Assembly: GCA_024711125.1 (NCBI GenBank)
Contig: JANJTM010000020.1
Coordinates: forward strand, 1 to 64,000
Source of the DNA: Rhodothermales bacterium
Lineage (GTDB): Bacteria > Bacteroidota > Rhodothermia > Rhodothermales > UBA10348
Direction: 5' to 3'
DNA: 64,000 nucleotides
Shown: positions 42,885 through 51,827 of the stretch, piece after piece
Position numbering within the stretch: position 1 is the stretch's first letter
Layout: each line of letters begins with the position of its first letter
Made by a program: the position numbers and the translations under genes
The notes under the pieces: model-generated
Database searches by the model: none
The model's input: only the letters and a program-made list of their open reading frames with translations
What the model was told of the DNA's origin: nothing

Positions 42885-44143
42885 GCCGGAACGCCCCCGA
42901 ACCGCTGGGTTCTCTGCGGGGGCGCACGTCGATCCCGGAACGGAAGCTTGACAGTCTTCCTGCGCGGCATGAACATCGTCCCGGCCTCCACGATGAGGAA
43001 AAAGAGAGGGAAGATCAGCGTGCGCTGACGGGCGATGATGCCGAGGTTGGCCAGGTTCATACCGAGGGCCACAACGTAGAGGAGTACCGCCGGCACGGCG
43101 AAGCGAAGCGTCCGATGCCGCCTCCAGATTCGCATGACGTACTTCAATTGGCGACGGCGCGCGATGATGATGCCCCACATGAGCAGCACCTCGACCGCCG
43201 AAAACAGCGACGATACGTTGTGGACCTCCCAGATGAAGGGTCGGAACAGCACGTTGACGATCGCCATCGGGATCGCCGTCAGCCCGGTGCCCGTGGTACC
43301 GATGGCCGAACCGCCCTGGTTGGCCTGTCCGGCGCTGTACTCGACGTAGCCCTGGATCGTCTCGATGTCAGCGCCGCCGACCTCCGATGTGCCCAGCGTG
43401 AAAAAAATGGTCGGAATCGCAATGCCGACGATCGCAACCGCCTGGACGAATCTCGACGCCGTCCATCGGTCGAAATTCACCCAGTAGGAGGCCATGACGG
43501 CCAGCGCCATGAGCGCGGCGACTTCCGGACGCACGGCGTAAGTCAGCGCGACGCCGACGGCCAGCGTGAACCAGTTCGCGCGTCTGCCGCTCCCCACGAA
43601 GCCGAGCGCCACGAGGCCGAGACCCAGCATCAGGATCGCTTCCTTGCCAATGCTGGAGGGCCAGAACCACAACGACGGGAACAGCATCAGCCATCCCCAA
43701 TAGTGCGCCTGGTCGGCACGGGGAAAGGAGCGGCGGAATGCCCGGGCGTACGCCGCTACACCGAGGAACGCGATCAGGGCAAACGCCAGGAACGAGCCGA
43801 ACCACGACGAACTGGTCACCACGCTCACGAGACCCGTCACCAGGGCCGTGAACGTCGTGCCCAACCACTGCGCACGGAGCCACAGTTCCGGGTCGGTGAA
43901 GGGGGAGAAATCCAGGCGGGAGAAGTACTCGACGTACGAGCGGCCGAAACCGTAGTACACCCGGGCGTCGGCCGCGATGGACATGCGACCCAGCGCCCCG
44001 GCGATGCGCAGCGCCAGCCCGACCCACACCAGCGCCTTGATGCGCCGGTCGAGCCTGGAGTTCTGCACCAGCAGGCCGATCAGGACATACACGGCCAGCA
44101 TCAGCACGCTGCCGACCAGGTGTTCGCCTTCGAAAATTCTCAT
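42881..44143 (-). CDS. Multi-pass membrane protein, probable O-antigen/EPS polymerase (Wzy-like)
   Basis: A 420-residue protein with about ten membrane helices and a large periplasmic-type loop (about 255-300: GTSEVGGADIETIQGYVEYSAGQANQGGS). Layout and charge pattern fit Wzy/EpsG-type polymerases, which join repeat units in the periplasm; Wzy proteins share almost no sequence, so the call rests on topology and on the neighbouring flippase, priming enzyme and transferases. The C-terminus is Arg-rich (RRKTVKLPFRDRRAPPQRTQRF). No other polymerase candidate is in the operon part seen here. Confidence 0.7.
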   Translation of the reverse strand: MRIFEGEHLVGSVLMLAVYVLIGLLVQNSRLDRRIKALVWVGLALRIAGALGRMSIAADARVYYGFGRSYVEYFSRLDFSPFTDPELWLRAQWLGTTFTALVTGLVSVVTSSSWFGSFLAFALIAFLGVAAYARAFRRSFPRADQAHYWGWLMLFPSLWFWPSSIGKEAILMLGLGLVALGFVGSGRRANWFTLAVGVALTYAVRPEVAALMALAVMASYWVNFDRWTASRFVQAVAIVGIAIPTIFFTLGTSEVGGADIETIQGYVEYSAGQANQGGSAIGTTGTGLTAIPMAIVNVLFRPFIWEVHNVSSLFSAVEVLLMWGIIIARRRQLKYVMRIWRRHRTLRFAVPAVLLYVVALGMNLANLGIIARQRTLIFPLFFLIVEAGTMFMPRRKTVKLPFRDRRAPPQRTQRFGGVPA

Positions 44144-44154
44144 CGTCCGGCTTT

Positions 44155-45177
44155 CTAGAACAACTCGAGATCCCCGACGGACAACCGCCAGGAACTCCGC
44201 ACCAGCGGATCCGGCGCGCCCGACGCCTCGTTCAGCGGAAATACCGTAAGCACGGGCCCGACATTCGGAACGGGAAGATAACCCGCCATTGCCATCGATG
44301 CTCCGTCGATGGAGCCGGGCATGGCGATCGCAACGTCCGCATCGGCCACGCGCGCCGCATCGCGAAGCAGCGAAACTGCGTTCCGCCTCGCGCCTGCGGT
44401 CTGTCCGACCACCACGTCGCAGATCCGGATTTCAGCGATCGCTCCACGCCGGCGGGTGCGAAGTACCACGATCGCTCCGTCGTCGCCTTCCCCCTTCGAC
44501 AGCGCATGGTACCGGAAGTCCGGGATCACGGCATACCGCCACCGCAGATACTCGGCGGTCCGTCGTGTATGGAAGGCTGTACGAGGGCTGCCGGCAGCCC
44601 GGTCGGCGATGGCACGGACGGTCGGCTGCAGGAGATGGGCGCCCGCGCTTTCGGCCTCGACCTCGGGCGGCGTACCCTCCTTCCCGCCCGACAAGCCGCG
44701 GAGGTAGGCGCCGAGAAGGCGAACGGGCCGTCGCGGCCTGACCCAGATGGAGGGCCTCCCCACGGCTGTCCAGCCCATCTTCAGGTAGCCCGGCCGGCTC
44801 TGATCATTGGGTGTGTTGTAGACGAACGAAACGCCTTCCGCCTGGACCGTTTCCCGGAGGGCGAGCGTCAGCCGCTTGAAGATGCCGCGGCCCTGCCAAT
44901 CCGGATGCGTTGCCGTGTCCACGGCACGCACGGCGTGGAACTCCCGGTCACCGGTCCACCATGTCCATCGCATGAAAGCACGCAGGCCCACCAGCACCCC
45001 GTCCGCCTCGGCAACCAGCACGGGCGACGGTCCGAACGGGTTGATCTCGTGTTTCCATGCCCAGAACGCGTCGGTCCGGGGAATTACGCCTTCTCCGAGG
45101 CTCGCTTTCATGAGCCCCCGGATCCCGTCGCGGTCAGCCGGGACGGCGGGGCGGAGGGTTATGGGTACGTCGCTCAC
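44155..45177 (-). CDS. GNAT-family N-acetyltransferase (Eis-like layout)
   Basis: A 340-residue protein. The N-terminal GNAT domain (ITLRPAVPADRDGIRGLMKASLGEGV; VGLRAFMRWTWW; VDTATHPDWQGRGIFKRLTLAL with the acetyl-CoA loop) is followed by a second GNAT-like half. Such proteins occur in glycan clusters and may acylate an amino sugar. GTG 45177 (VSDVPITLRP) is used because homologous domains begin there; GTG 45204 is possible and would add nine residues. It is 11 bp above the polymerase gene and 70 bp below the FkbM gene. Confidence 0.8.
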   Translation of the reverse strand: MSDVPITLRPAVPADRDGIRGLMKASLGEGVIPRTDAFWAWKHEINPFGPSPVLVAEADGVLVGLRAFMRWTWWTGDREFHAVRAVDTATHPDWQGRGIFKRLTLALRETVQAEGVSFVYNTPNDQSRPGYLKMGWTAVGRPSIWVRPRRPVRLLGAYLRGLSGGKEGTPPEVEAESAGAHLLQPTVRAIADRAAGSPRTAFHTRRTAEYLRWRYAVIPDFRYHALSKGEGDDGAIVVLRTRRRGAIAEIRICDVVVGQTAGARRNAVSLLRDAARVADADVAIAMPGSIDGASMAMAGYLPVPNVGPVLTVFPLNEASGAPDPLVRSSWRLSVGDLELF

Positions 45178-45247
45178 GAGGTGGATGCCGGTACTCCGGA
45201 CCACTGAATCCGACCTGGGGATCAGATCGTCTTGATCAGGGGTCGCG

Positions 45248-45940
45248 TCAACGCCAACGAATCGCGAAGAATTTCTTTCGCCGGAATACGGTCTTGTTTG
45301 CCTTGTATTGCTTCACGAACGTCCTGTGGACGTAGTACGCATCCAGCTCTCCGGCCTCTGCAATCAGCACATAACCGTTATCCGCAAGCTCCGCTTTCAA
45401 GCGCGGCGTGGGGCGTTCCACCGTCATGCACCGAAATGTGTACTCGTCGTGGGGGAACCCGAGAAGCACCCTTTCCTCGGCACCCTCGATGTCGATCGTG
45501 AGGTAATCGATGACGGACGGGGCGCCGTTTTCGGCGAGCACCGAATGCAATGTGCGGGTAGGCATGACCACGGTGGTACCCCGTCCTTCATCTCCCGCCT
45601 CCGATCCCGCGATACCTCCGAACGCTCCTCGCAACCGGAAAGAGACTTCACCCACCTGGTGGTCCAGGCACACGTTCAGGCAGCGGCATCGGCGATTCTC
45701 CCGCAGAAAGCCGGACGTTGCTGGATTGGCTTCGATGCACAGTCCGTCCCAGCCGAGTTTCCTTTCCAGGAGGAACGTATTGCTGATCTCCAGGCCGTCG
45801 TGAGCCCCGATATCCACGAAGTAACCCCGTCGGCGGAAATTGAAGACCTCGCCCATCACCCACCAATCCTGCCCGGATTGTGATACGGACATGGAATGGC
45901 GGTATAGCCAGCGCTTGATCGCACGTCTCAAGAAGCTCAT
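45248..45940 (-). CDS. FkbM-family methyltransferase
   Basis: A 230-residue SAM-dependent O-methyltransferase. The SAM site is YFVDIGAHDGLEISNTFLLE, with CIEANPATSGFLREN (ribose-binding acidic residue) and YLTIDIEGAEERVLLGF, the diagnostic FkbM motif with the metal/substrate acidic cluster. It likely methylates a hydroxyl of a sugar in the polymer. An 85-bp gap separates it from the upstream GT2 gene, one of the larger gaps in the operon. One of two FkbM genes here. Confidence 0.9.
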   Translation of the reverse strand: MSFLRRAIKRWLYRHSMSVSQSGQDWWVMGEVFNFRRRGYFVDIGAHDGLEISNTFLLERKLGWDGLCIEANPATSGFLRENRRCRCLNVCLDHQVGEVSFRLRGAFGGIAGSEAGDEGRGTTVVMPTRTLHSVLAENGAPSVIDYLTIDIEGAEERVLLGFPHDEYTFRCMTVERPTPRLKAELADNGYVLIAEAGELDAYYVHRTFVKQYKANKTVFRRKKFFAIRWR

Positions 45941-46025
45941 GGATCAACTCCCGTCTTGAGGGCTGCGACTCGAGCAGCACACGTCTGCAGATGAATTCGA
46001 CGCCTGGTCACGAGGCATTGCACTC

Positions 46026-46970
46026 TCACGCGAAACGCCCATCCGGGTGCAGCTCCCGCCGATCCGACCCACGGCGGAAGCGCCAGCGGTCCCTGAGATA
46101 CAGGTAGGCACCTGCCGGAGCCGAGACCAGCCAGGCGGCCGACAGCGGAAGGCCCGCCGATCCGGTCAAGGGTCGCTCGCCTCCATGCAGTGCATATCGC
46201 AGGAAATTGGCGTACGCGCGCATCTTCTCCTTCGGTCGGATCGGCCGTCCGCATCCCAGCAGTTCCCGGTAGTATACGCAGGCGGCTCGAGGCGATTCCG
46301 CGCGGATGCGCAGCGTTCTGGCTGAAAGTCCCTCCGCCTGGTACTCCACGACCTTCAGTATCTCGTTGACACACCGGGTGCGGTATTTCGGCGCGACGCG
46401 GTTCCAGACCATGGTTATGGTGACGAAGGATCCAAGATCCTCCGGGTAAGGGTATGCCCTGGATACGTCAGCCCGGCATGAAACAGCCTTGTCACCCCGG
46501 ACCCGCCACTTCAGACGCAGGTCCAGGTGATCCGAATCCATGCGGTCCTGCGGAAACGGATCTCCCACGATCGAGCCGTCGGCATATGCGCACAGGCCGA
46601 CCACGTCGTACCACCCGCCGTCGCCCGGAAGTTCGCGCCACAATCCGTCCCAGCGGGCAAGCGCGTCCGGCGGATACCAGTCGTCCGAGTCCAGGTTGTT
46701 CAGGTAGCGACCCCGGGCCTCGCGCGCCGCACGGTTGAATCCCGTGTGCCATCCCCCGTTCTCCTGCCTGAAGTACCGAATCTCGAACCGCGCTTCGCGG
46801 ACCCACGCTTTGACCAGCCCATCCGTGCCGTCGGTCGAGCCGTCGTCCACCACGATCCACTCGAAATCCCGGAACGCCTGGGCGCACAGGCATTCGTACA
46901 CCCGCGGAAGCAGGTGCGCGCGGTTGTACGTGACCGTGACGACCGAGAACGTGAAGCCCTGTTCCGTCAA
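46026..46970 (-). CDS. Glycosyltransferase family 2
   Basis: A 314-residue GT-A enzyme. It begins with TFSVVTVTYNRAHLLPRVYECL, then WIVVDDGSTDGTDGL (nucleotide-binding Asp) and YLNNLDSDDWYPPDAL (DXD metal site SDDWY). The C-terminal 100 residues include a helix-rich tail and a hydrophobic segment (SAGLPLSAAWLVSAPAGAYLYL). Donor unknown. The ATG overlaps the flippase stop by 4 nt. Confidence 0.9.
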   Translation of the reverse strand: MTEQGFTFSVVTVTYNRAHLLPRVYECLCAQAFRDFEWIVVDDGSTDGTDGLVKAWVREARFEIRYFRQENGGWHTGFNRAAREARGRYLNNLDSDDWYPPDALARWDGLWRELPGDGGWYDVVGLCAYADGSIVGDPFPQDRMDSDHLDLRLKWRVRGDKAVSCRADVSRAYPYPEDLGSFVTITMVWNRVAPKYRTRCVNEILKVVEYQAEGLSARTLRIRAESPRAACVYYRELLGCGRPIRPKEKMRAYANFLRYALHGGERPLTGSAGLPLSAAWLVSAPAGAYLYLRDRWRFRRGSDRRELHPDGRFA

Positions 46971-48466
46971 CGGCGAAACCTGGCGGTCGAGTAGTCAAGG
47001 AGGCCGAGCAGACGCCGCAGTCGCGTACCCGGCCCGAGGCTCTCCAGCCCGAGAAGCAACACGAAGTAGAGCACCACACCCAGTGCGATCCTCGACACCG
47101 TGTGCGCGGTTCCGCCGTCGCCGCCGTAGGCAGAGATCGCGACGGCCATGCCTGCGGCGGCCGCCAGCGGCCGCACGAGCAGCCCGACAGGGAGATTCAG
47201 GCGGAAAACCGGGCGACAGAGCCACCAGGAAACCGCGAGAGCGAACACCGACGACACCAGCGACGTCACCGCGGCACCCTGTACCCCGTACCGAGGGATG
47301 ACCCACAGGTTCACCGCGACGTTGGCCGCCGCGGCGACCGCGACCCCGGCCATCTGGCGATACGTGCGGCGGGCGAGCTGGAAGCCGATGTCAACGTAGT
47401 AGAGCTTCATGCCGGACACAAGGGCACTCATGGCTATCCATGGGATGATCGACGCCGCTGCCTCCCGGTACGCCGGACCGACGAGGATGCGGGCCAGGTC
47501 GGGCGCAAGGACCGCACTTCCCACTGCGGCCGGAATGGCAACCGCGAGCAGGACGCCGGCGTAGGCGGTCATCTGGAGTCGCGTTCGTTCGGCTCCGTAC
47601 CGGGTGAACGTGCGAACCAGGACCGGAAATGCCGCCAGGTACTGGATCAGCATGAGCAATCCGAGACCCTTGTCGATCATGTCGTAGCTGGCCGCATAGA
47701 GCCCTGTCGCTTCGGACCCCACGAAAAACCCCAGCAGGAACCGGTCCGAGACAGCTACAACGTACCAGAGGAGATAGGTCGCCGTGAGAGGCGCTCCGTA
47801 GGATGCCACGTGCGACAGCGTATCCCGATCCACCCGGTTCGTCGGCGTGCCGACGATCCGCGTCGGCGGAACCAGGACCAGGGCCCCGAGACTTGCCAGC
47901 GCGGCCGCTGCGACGACACCTTCTCCGCCCCAGCCGCCCTTGGCCGCAAGCACCGACAGCCCCAGGAAGTGCACCGCCCGCACGAGGGAGAACCACCCGT
48001 ATCTCCCGGGATGCAGACTGATCCTGGCCACGTCCCGCTGCACCTCGTACCAGCCCTGAACCCAGAAGAATGCGAGCGCGAGCCAGAGCAGGGCGATCGT
48101 TCCCGGCACCATGTCCAGGACAGACAGCGTCGCTCCGATCATCGCCGTACCCCCGATAATCCAGGCGAAGGTCCGGCGCACGATGGGCACCATGACACCC
48201 GCATCGGGAAGGGACGGCAGGAATCGGGCAAGGCCCTCCCTCAGCCACCCGAGCACACTGCCGATCCCCAAGGCCACACCGGCCATGACCAGGGCGTATG
48301 CGCCGTATTCCTCGGGCGCGAGGATGCGCGTGAGGAGTGCAATCGTCAGGAGATTGAGCAATCCGGGCAGGCCACGCGCCATCCCGTACAATACGGCATC
48401 CCGCAGGACACTTCGGGATGTCCCGCTGTTGCCGGTCGGAGGAGGCGGTGCGGTCTGGGTCTGCAT
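46967..48466 (-). CDS. Polysaccharide flippase (Wzx, MOP superfamily)
   Basis: A 499-residue membrane protein with 12-14 helices that should move lipid-linked repeat units to the periplasmic side. The N-terminal helix (SVLRDAVLYGMARGLPGLLNLLTIALLTRILAPEEYGAYALV) is typical of PST/MATE-like flippases, with matching spacing later (DKGLGLLMLIQYLAAFPVLVRTFTRYG). Together with the polymerase and priming transferase it points to a Wzx/Wzy pathway. It starts 17 bp after the GH26 gene stop. Confidence 0.92.
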   Translation of the reverse strand: MQTQTAPPPPTGNSGTSRSVLRDAVLYGMARGLPGLLNLLTIALLTRILAPEEYGAYALVMAGVALGIGSVLGWLREGLARFLPSLPDAGVMVPIVRRTFAWIIGGTAMIGATLSVLDMVPGTIALLWLALAFFWVQGWYEVQRDVARISLHPGRYGWFSLVRAVHFLGLSVLAAKGGWGGEGVVAAAALASLGALVLVPPTRIVGTPTNRVDRDTLSHVASYGAPLTATYLLWYVVAVSDRFLLGFFVGSEATGLYAASYDMIDKGLGLLMLIQYLAAFPVLVRTFTRYGAERTRLQMTAYAGVLLAVAIPAAVGSAVLAPDLARILVGPAYREAAASIIPWIAMSALVSGMKLYYVDIGFQLARRTYRQMAGVAVAAAANVAVNLWVIPRYGVQGAAVTSLVSSVFALAVSWWLCRPVFRLNLPVGLLVRPLAAAAGMAVAISAYGGDGGTAHTVSRIALGVVLYFVLLLGLESLGPGTRLRRLLGLLDYSTARFRR

Positions 48467-48483
48467 GGCGGGGGTCCGGCCGC

Positions 48484-49776
48484 TTATTCTCGGGACTCGG
48501 AGTCCCGGGCATCAGCCGGCGTCCGGACAGTCGGTGACGTCGTCCATTCGTCGAGCGTGACAACCCACGGGTGCGCGTAGACTTCGCGCACGCGTTCGGC
48601 GGGATTCCGGTCCATGACCATGTTCATGTAGGCCATCATGGCCACCCACCCCGGCTGGAGGGTACGCATCGAATCCGGGTCGGGCAGCCGGCCGACCTCG
48701 GTAAGTATGAGCGGCCGATCGCCGGCAACGGCTCGCAGCGTTTCCAGGTGCAGCGGCGTGGGATTTTCTCCCGCGACGTCCAGGCCCACGATATCGACAT
48801 ACCCGTCTCCGGGCCAATAGGGTTCGAGAGGGTCCACCAGGGCCGTCGGCGGAGACACGCTCCACACCCAGAGCAGGTTGTTCAACCCATGGTGGTTCGT
48901 GTATCGGTCGTACATCATGCGCCACAGCGTCCGGAAGCCGTCCTTCTCCCGGTGACGCACCGTCGGTCGCGGACGACGGGCCTCCTCGGCCGGACGGTCG
49001 GCCGGGGTCGGAACCGGGGGCTTCTCCCTACCCCGCAGCCACTTCGCGAGGTCGGTCAACGGATCCACGAGATGAGGAATATGCGGGTAGATGCGCCGCC
49101 AGATGGAGCGATACCCGTCGCCCGGCTGCTGGCCCCACCAGAACCACGACGCATTCATCTCGTGGTACGGTCGCCAGAGGACCGGAACACCGGCGTCCCG
49201 CAGCGCGGCCAGACCCACGGCCACCGAATCGATGTGATCGAGCCAGAGCGAGTGCAACCCCGTACCCGGCGTGAGCAATGAATCCCACTCGGTGGTCGTC
49301 AGGTCGCTGCCGATGGACTCCCAACCGGCGTTCATCGCGTCCATCGGGCGCGGGGCGTGGTACATCAGCATGACCGGGCTACCCGACCGCCACCGGCGAA
49401 CCGCCTCCTCTATCATCCTGGGCCGATGCACGACATAGTGACCGTACTTGAAATCGCTTCCCCAGATCGCCGGTGTCCGGCCCGACGCCCACTCCACCCA
49501 GGTCGTGAACGTGTCCGGTCGGGGAGGGTTGTTGTACTGGCCCACCAACACCCCCTTTCCGACCGTGTCGTAGAGCCTCTCCAGCAGGATCGCGGCCTCG
49601 CGGGTTGCGGCGGAGTTCACCGGCCGAACTGTGTGAGCCGGCGCGGCCTCGCCGGATTCGCGAGTACATCCGGTCAGTACCGCAGCCGTTGCCAGCAGTA
49701 CGGCCGGTAGCACACGGAGCCCGCGTGAACGCCGCGCCCTCGCCGTGTACAGCTGTTGCGGCCGGTAGCCGGTCAT
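48484..49776 (-). CDS. Glycoside hydrolase family 26 lipoprotein
   Basis: A 430-residue putative endo-beta-mannanase-type lipoprotein. Signal and lipobox end at Cys37 (LLATAAVLTGC). The acid/base is Glu206 in RPYHEMNASWFWWG and the nucleophile is Glu360 in LILTEVGRL, with LLWVWSVSP between them; these are the GH26 signatures. A Pro/Arg/Glu-rich insert (about 247-280) interrupts the barrel. A secreted hydrolase inside a biosynthetic operon suggests trimming or turnover of the polymer made here, which may hold beta-mannosyl or related linkages. ATG 49776 overlaps the acyltransferase stop. Confidence 0.88.
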   Translation of the reverse strand: MTGYRPQQLYTARARRSRGLRVLPAVLLATAAVLTGCTRESGEAAPAHTVRPVNSAATREAAILLERLYDTVGKGVLVGQYNNPPRPDTFTTWVEWASGRTPAIWGSDFKYGHYVVHRPRMIEEAVRRWRSGSPVMLMYHAPRPMDAMNAGWESIGSDLTTTEWDSLLTPGTGLHSLWLDHIDSVAVGLAALRDAGVPVLWRPYHEMNASWFWWGQQPGDGYRSIWRRIYPHIPHLVDPLTDLAKWLRGREKPPVPTPADRPAEEARRPRPTVRHREKDGFRTLWRMMYDRYTNHHGLNNLLWVWSVSPPTALVDPLEPYWPGDGYVDIVGLDVAGENPTPLHLETLRAVAGDRPLILTEVGRLPDPDSMRTLQPGWVAMMAYMNMVMDRNPAERVREVYAHPWVVTLDEWTTSPTVRTPADARDSESRE

Positions 49777-51827
49777 CGTGAGGTTGCGACGGAGGATTCG
49801 ACGGGTACGGAATCCGCCACGGAGTGGGGGCGAAAAGCCTCCCGGATAAGCCCCGCGACCGACCTTACGGCTTCGTTCGACGGGTGAGCCCGATCCCTGT
49901 AGAGGTACATTCCGTCAGACCGCACGTATTCGCAGGGCTCCTGCGTACAGAATGCGTCAAAGAGGTCCACGACAGTAATGAGGCCGGCCGATTCGAGCTC
50001 ACGCAGCAGCGAATCCAGCGGCGCGCGCCGCTCCAGGGATTCCGCGCGACCGGGCAGATCGCACGCGTTGTTCAGCCTGTTATACCATTGTGGCACCGCG
50101 ATTTCCGGCGTGCAATTCGCGTCCCGCGCGAACGGCAGCGCGTTCAGTACGGCAAGTTCGGCACCCCGGGATCGTACAGATGCACCCAGGGTTGCGTATG
50201 AAGACTGAATCGAACGCAACGCCGTCTCCTCGGAACCGAACGCCTTGGCTCCGTCAACGACGAAGTACGCAAGGTCCGCGATCACGAACAGGATATCTCC
50301 CGGACCCAAGCTGTCGACAAGACCCGGGACCACCCGGCGCCAGTAATCCTCGCTGGAAGCTCTCCACTGCGTACCGAGGGCCCGAATTCCCGGTCCCGGT
50401 GCGGCACCCCACGACGAAGTGATCGTGATCGCATCCCCATCATCGCTCCATAGCGGATCGAATCCGCGCACGAAACTCGCGGCGTAGGAATCGCCGACCA
50501 CGACGATCCTGCGTACGCTGGAATCGGCCCGAACGAGCGTGCAGTCGTCGATCCGGATGACCTTGCCTACGTCCTCTGCAGACGTGAGAACGCACGGTCG
50601 CGCGGCCCAGGATCCCGTCGCTCCTTCGGGCGCGTACGGCACCAGGAGGCGCCAGTTGGGCAGGTCTTTCGGCATCCGCCCCAGATACGCCGAGTGTGCG
50701 CCACCGGCAGCGAGTGCGGCGAGCAAGACCACGGCTGCGGCAGACGCGCCAAGTCCGACCGATACGGCGTGCCAGGAACGCCGACCCCAAGCTCGATGCC
50801 GGAGTGGGCCCTCCACGACGTGGTACGAGAGCATGGACAACCCGAACATCGGGGGCAGAAGGAATGGCATCGCGCGAATTCCGATCCCGACCGTGTAGTA
50901 GCCCACCGACAGTAGCGTCCAGTGCCACAGATACAACGAGTACGAGATTTTCCCCACATAGACGGCAGGGTGCGATTCCAGTACGCGTCGGACCAGTCGA
51001 CTGTACGGTGCACCCTGAATGATAAGGCCCGTCCCAGCCACGGCCGCAAGCGTCCAGACGGGCCCGCTTCGGGCGGGGGTCATCAGGAATGCCACGAGTG
51101 CCACCGCAACGAGACTAGTCGGAATGGCCTTCGCGAATCGCTCACCCGGCCACCCCTCCCGCCCGGCGAGGAACAGAAGACAGCCCGCTCCGAGCTCCCA
51201 GAATCGGAACGGCATTAGATAGAACGCCGCGTTCGTATCCGACTCGTATATGCCAAAGAACGCCACGAGGGAGGCGATGGCCAACGCCATGATGATGGCG
51301 ATGAGCCGGATTCGACGTGACCGGCGCGGGTCGTACAGACCAGCGAACCATAGCAGGAGCGGAAAGACGAGGTAGAATTGCTCCTCGACCCCCAGCGACC
51401 ACGTGTGGGTGAATGCATTTCGAATCGTCGAGCCTGCGAAGTAGTCCAACGATTCCCGGTACAGGTACAGGTTCGACACCCCCGCAAGCGAGAACAGGCC
51501 CGTTACCAATGACAGGCGCGGCTGGGGGTTGAACATCGAGACGAGCAGGCTCGAGCCGACCACGGCAAATACCAGGGCCGGCACGATGCGCTTTACGCGC
51601 CGGGCGTAGAAAGAGCCGATAAAGTCCGTCAGCGAACCCTCGGCTCGTGCGGCCAGCGAAGCCGTGATCACGAATCCGGAGATCACGAAGAAGATGTCCA
51701 CCCCCAGGTATCCCGAGGGAAGGAGCCGCTCGTCGAAGTGGTTCAGTATCACGGCGATCACCGCCACGGCCCGAAGACCGTCGACGTCCGGGCGGTACCC
51801 GCCATTTCCAACGGGAGTCCCTATCAC
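49773..51827 (-). CDS. OafA/YrhL-type acyltransferase with SGNH domain
   Basis: A 684-residue membrane O-acyltransferase of the same layout as the one at 38086. Acyltransferase-3 motifs are YRPDVDGLRAVAVIAVILNHF, YLGVDIFFVISGF, FYARRVKRIVPAL and TWSLGVEEQFYLVFPL; the SGNH domain shows IVVVGDSYAASF and a C-terminal YRDRAHPSNEA (Asp/His). The GTG start at 51827 has a strong GGAGGAGAGG ribosome site and overlaps the upstream glycosyltransferase stop by 4 nt. It would add acetyl or other acyl groups to the polymer. Confidence 0.9.
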   Translation of the reverse strand: MIGTPVGNGGYRPDVDGLRAVAVIAVILNHFDERLLPSGYLGVDIFFVISGFVITASLAARAEGSLTDFIGSFYARRVKRIVPALVFAVVGSSLLVSMFNPQPRLSLVTGLFSLAGVSNLYLYRESLDYFAGSTIRNAFTHTWSLGVEEQFYLVFPLLLWFAGLYDPRRSRRIRLIAIIMALAIASLVAFFGIYESDTNAAFYLMPFRFWELGAGCLLFLAGREGWPGERFAKAIPTSLVAVALVAFLMTPARSGPVWTLAAVAGTGLIIQGAPYSRLVRRVLESHPAVYVGKISYSLYLWHWTLLSVGYYTVGIGIRAMPFLLPPMFGLSMLSYHVVEGPLRHRAWGRRSWHAVSVGLGASAAAVVLLAALAAGGAHSAYLGRMPKDLPNWRLLVPYAPEGATGSWAARPCVLTSAEDVGKVIRIDDCTLVRADSSVRRIVVVGDSYAASFVRGFDPLWSDDGDAITITSSWGAAPGPGIRALGTQWRASSEDYWRRVVPGLVDSLGPGDILFVIADLAYFVVDGAKAFGSEETALRSIQSSYATLGASVRSRGAELAVLNALPFARDANCTPEIAVPQWYNRLNNACDLPGRAESLERRAPLDSLLRELESAGLITVVDLFDAFCTQEPCEYVRSDGMYLYRDRAHPSNEAVRSVAGLIREAFRPHSVADSVPVESSVATSR

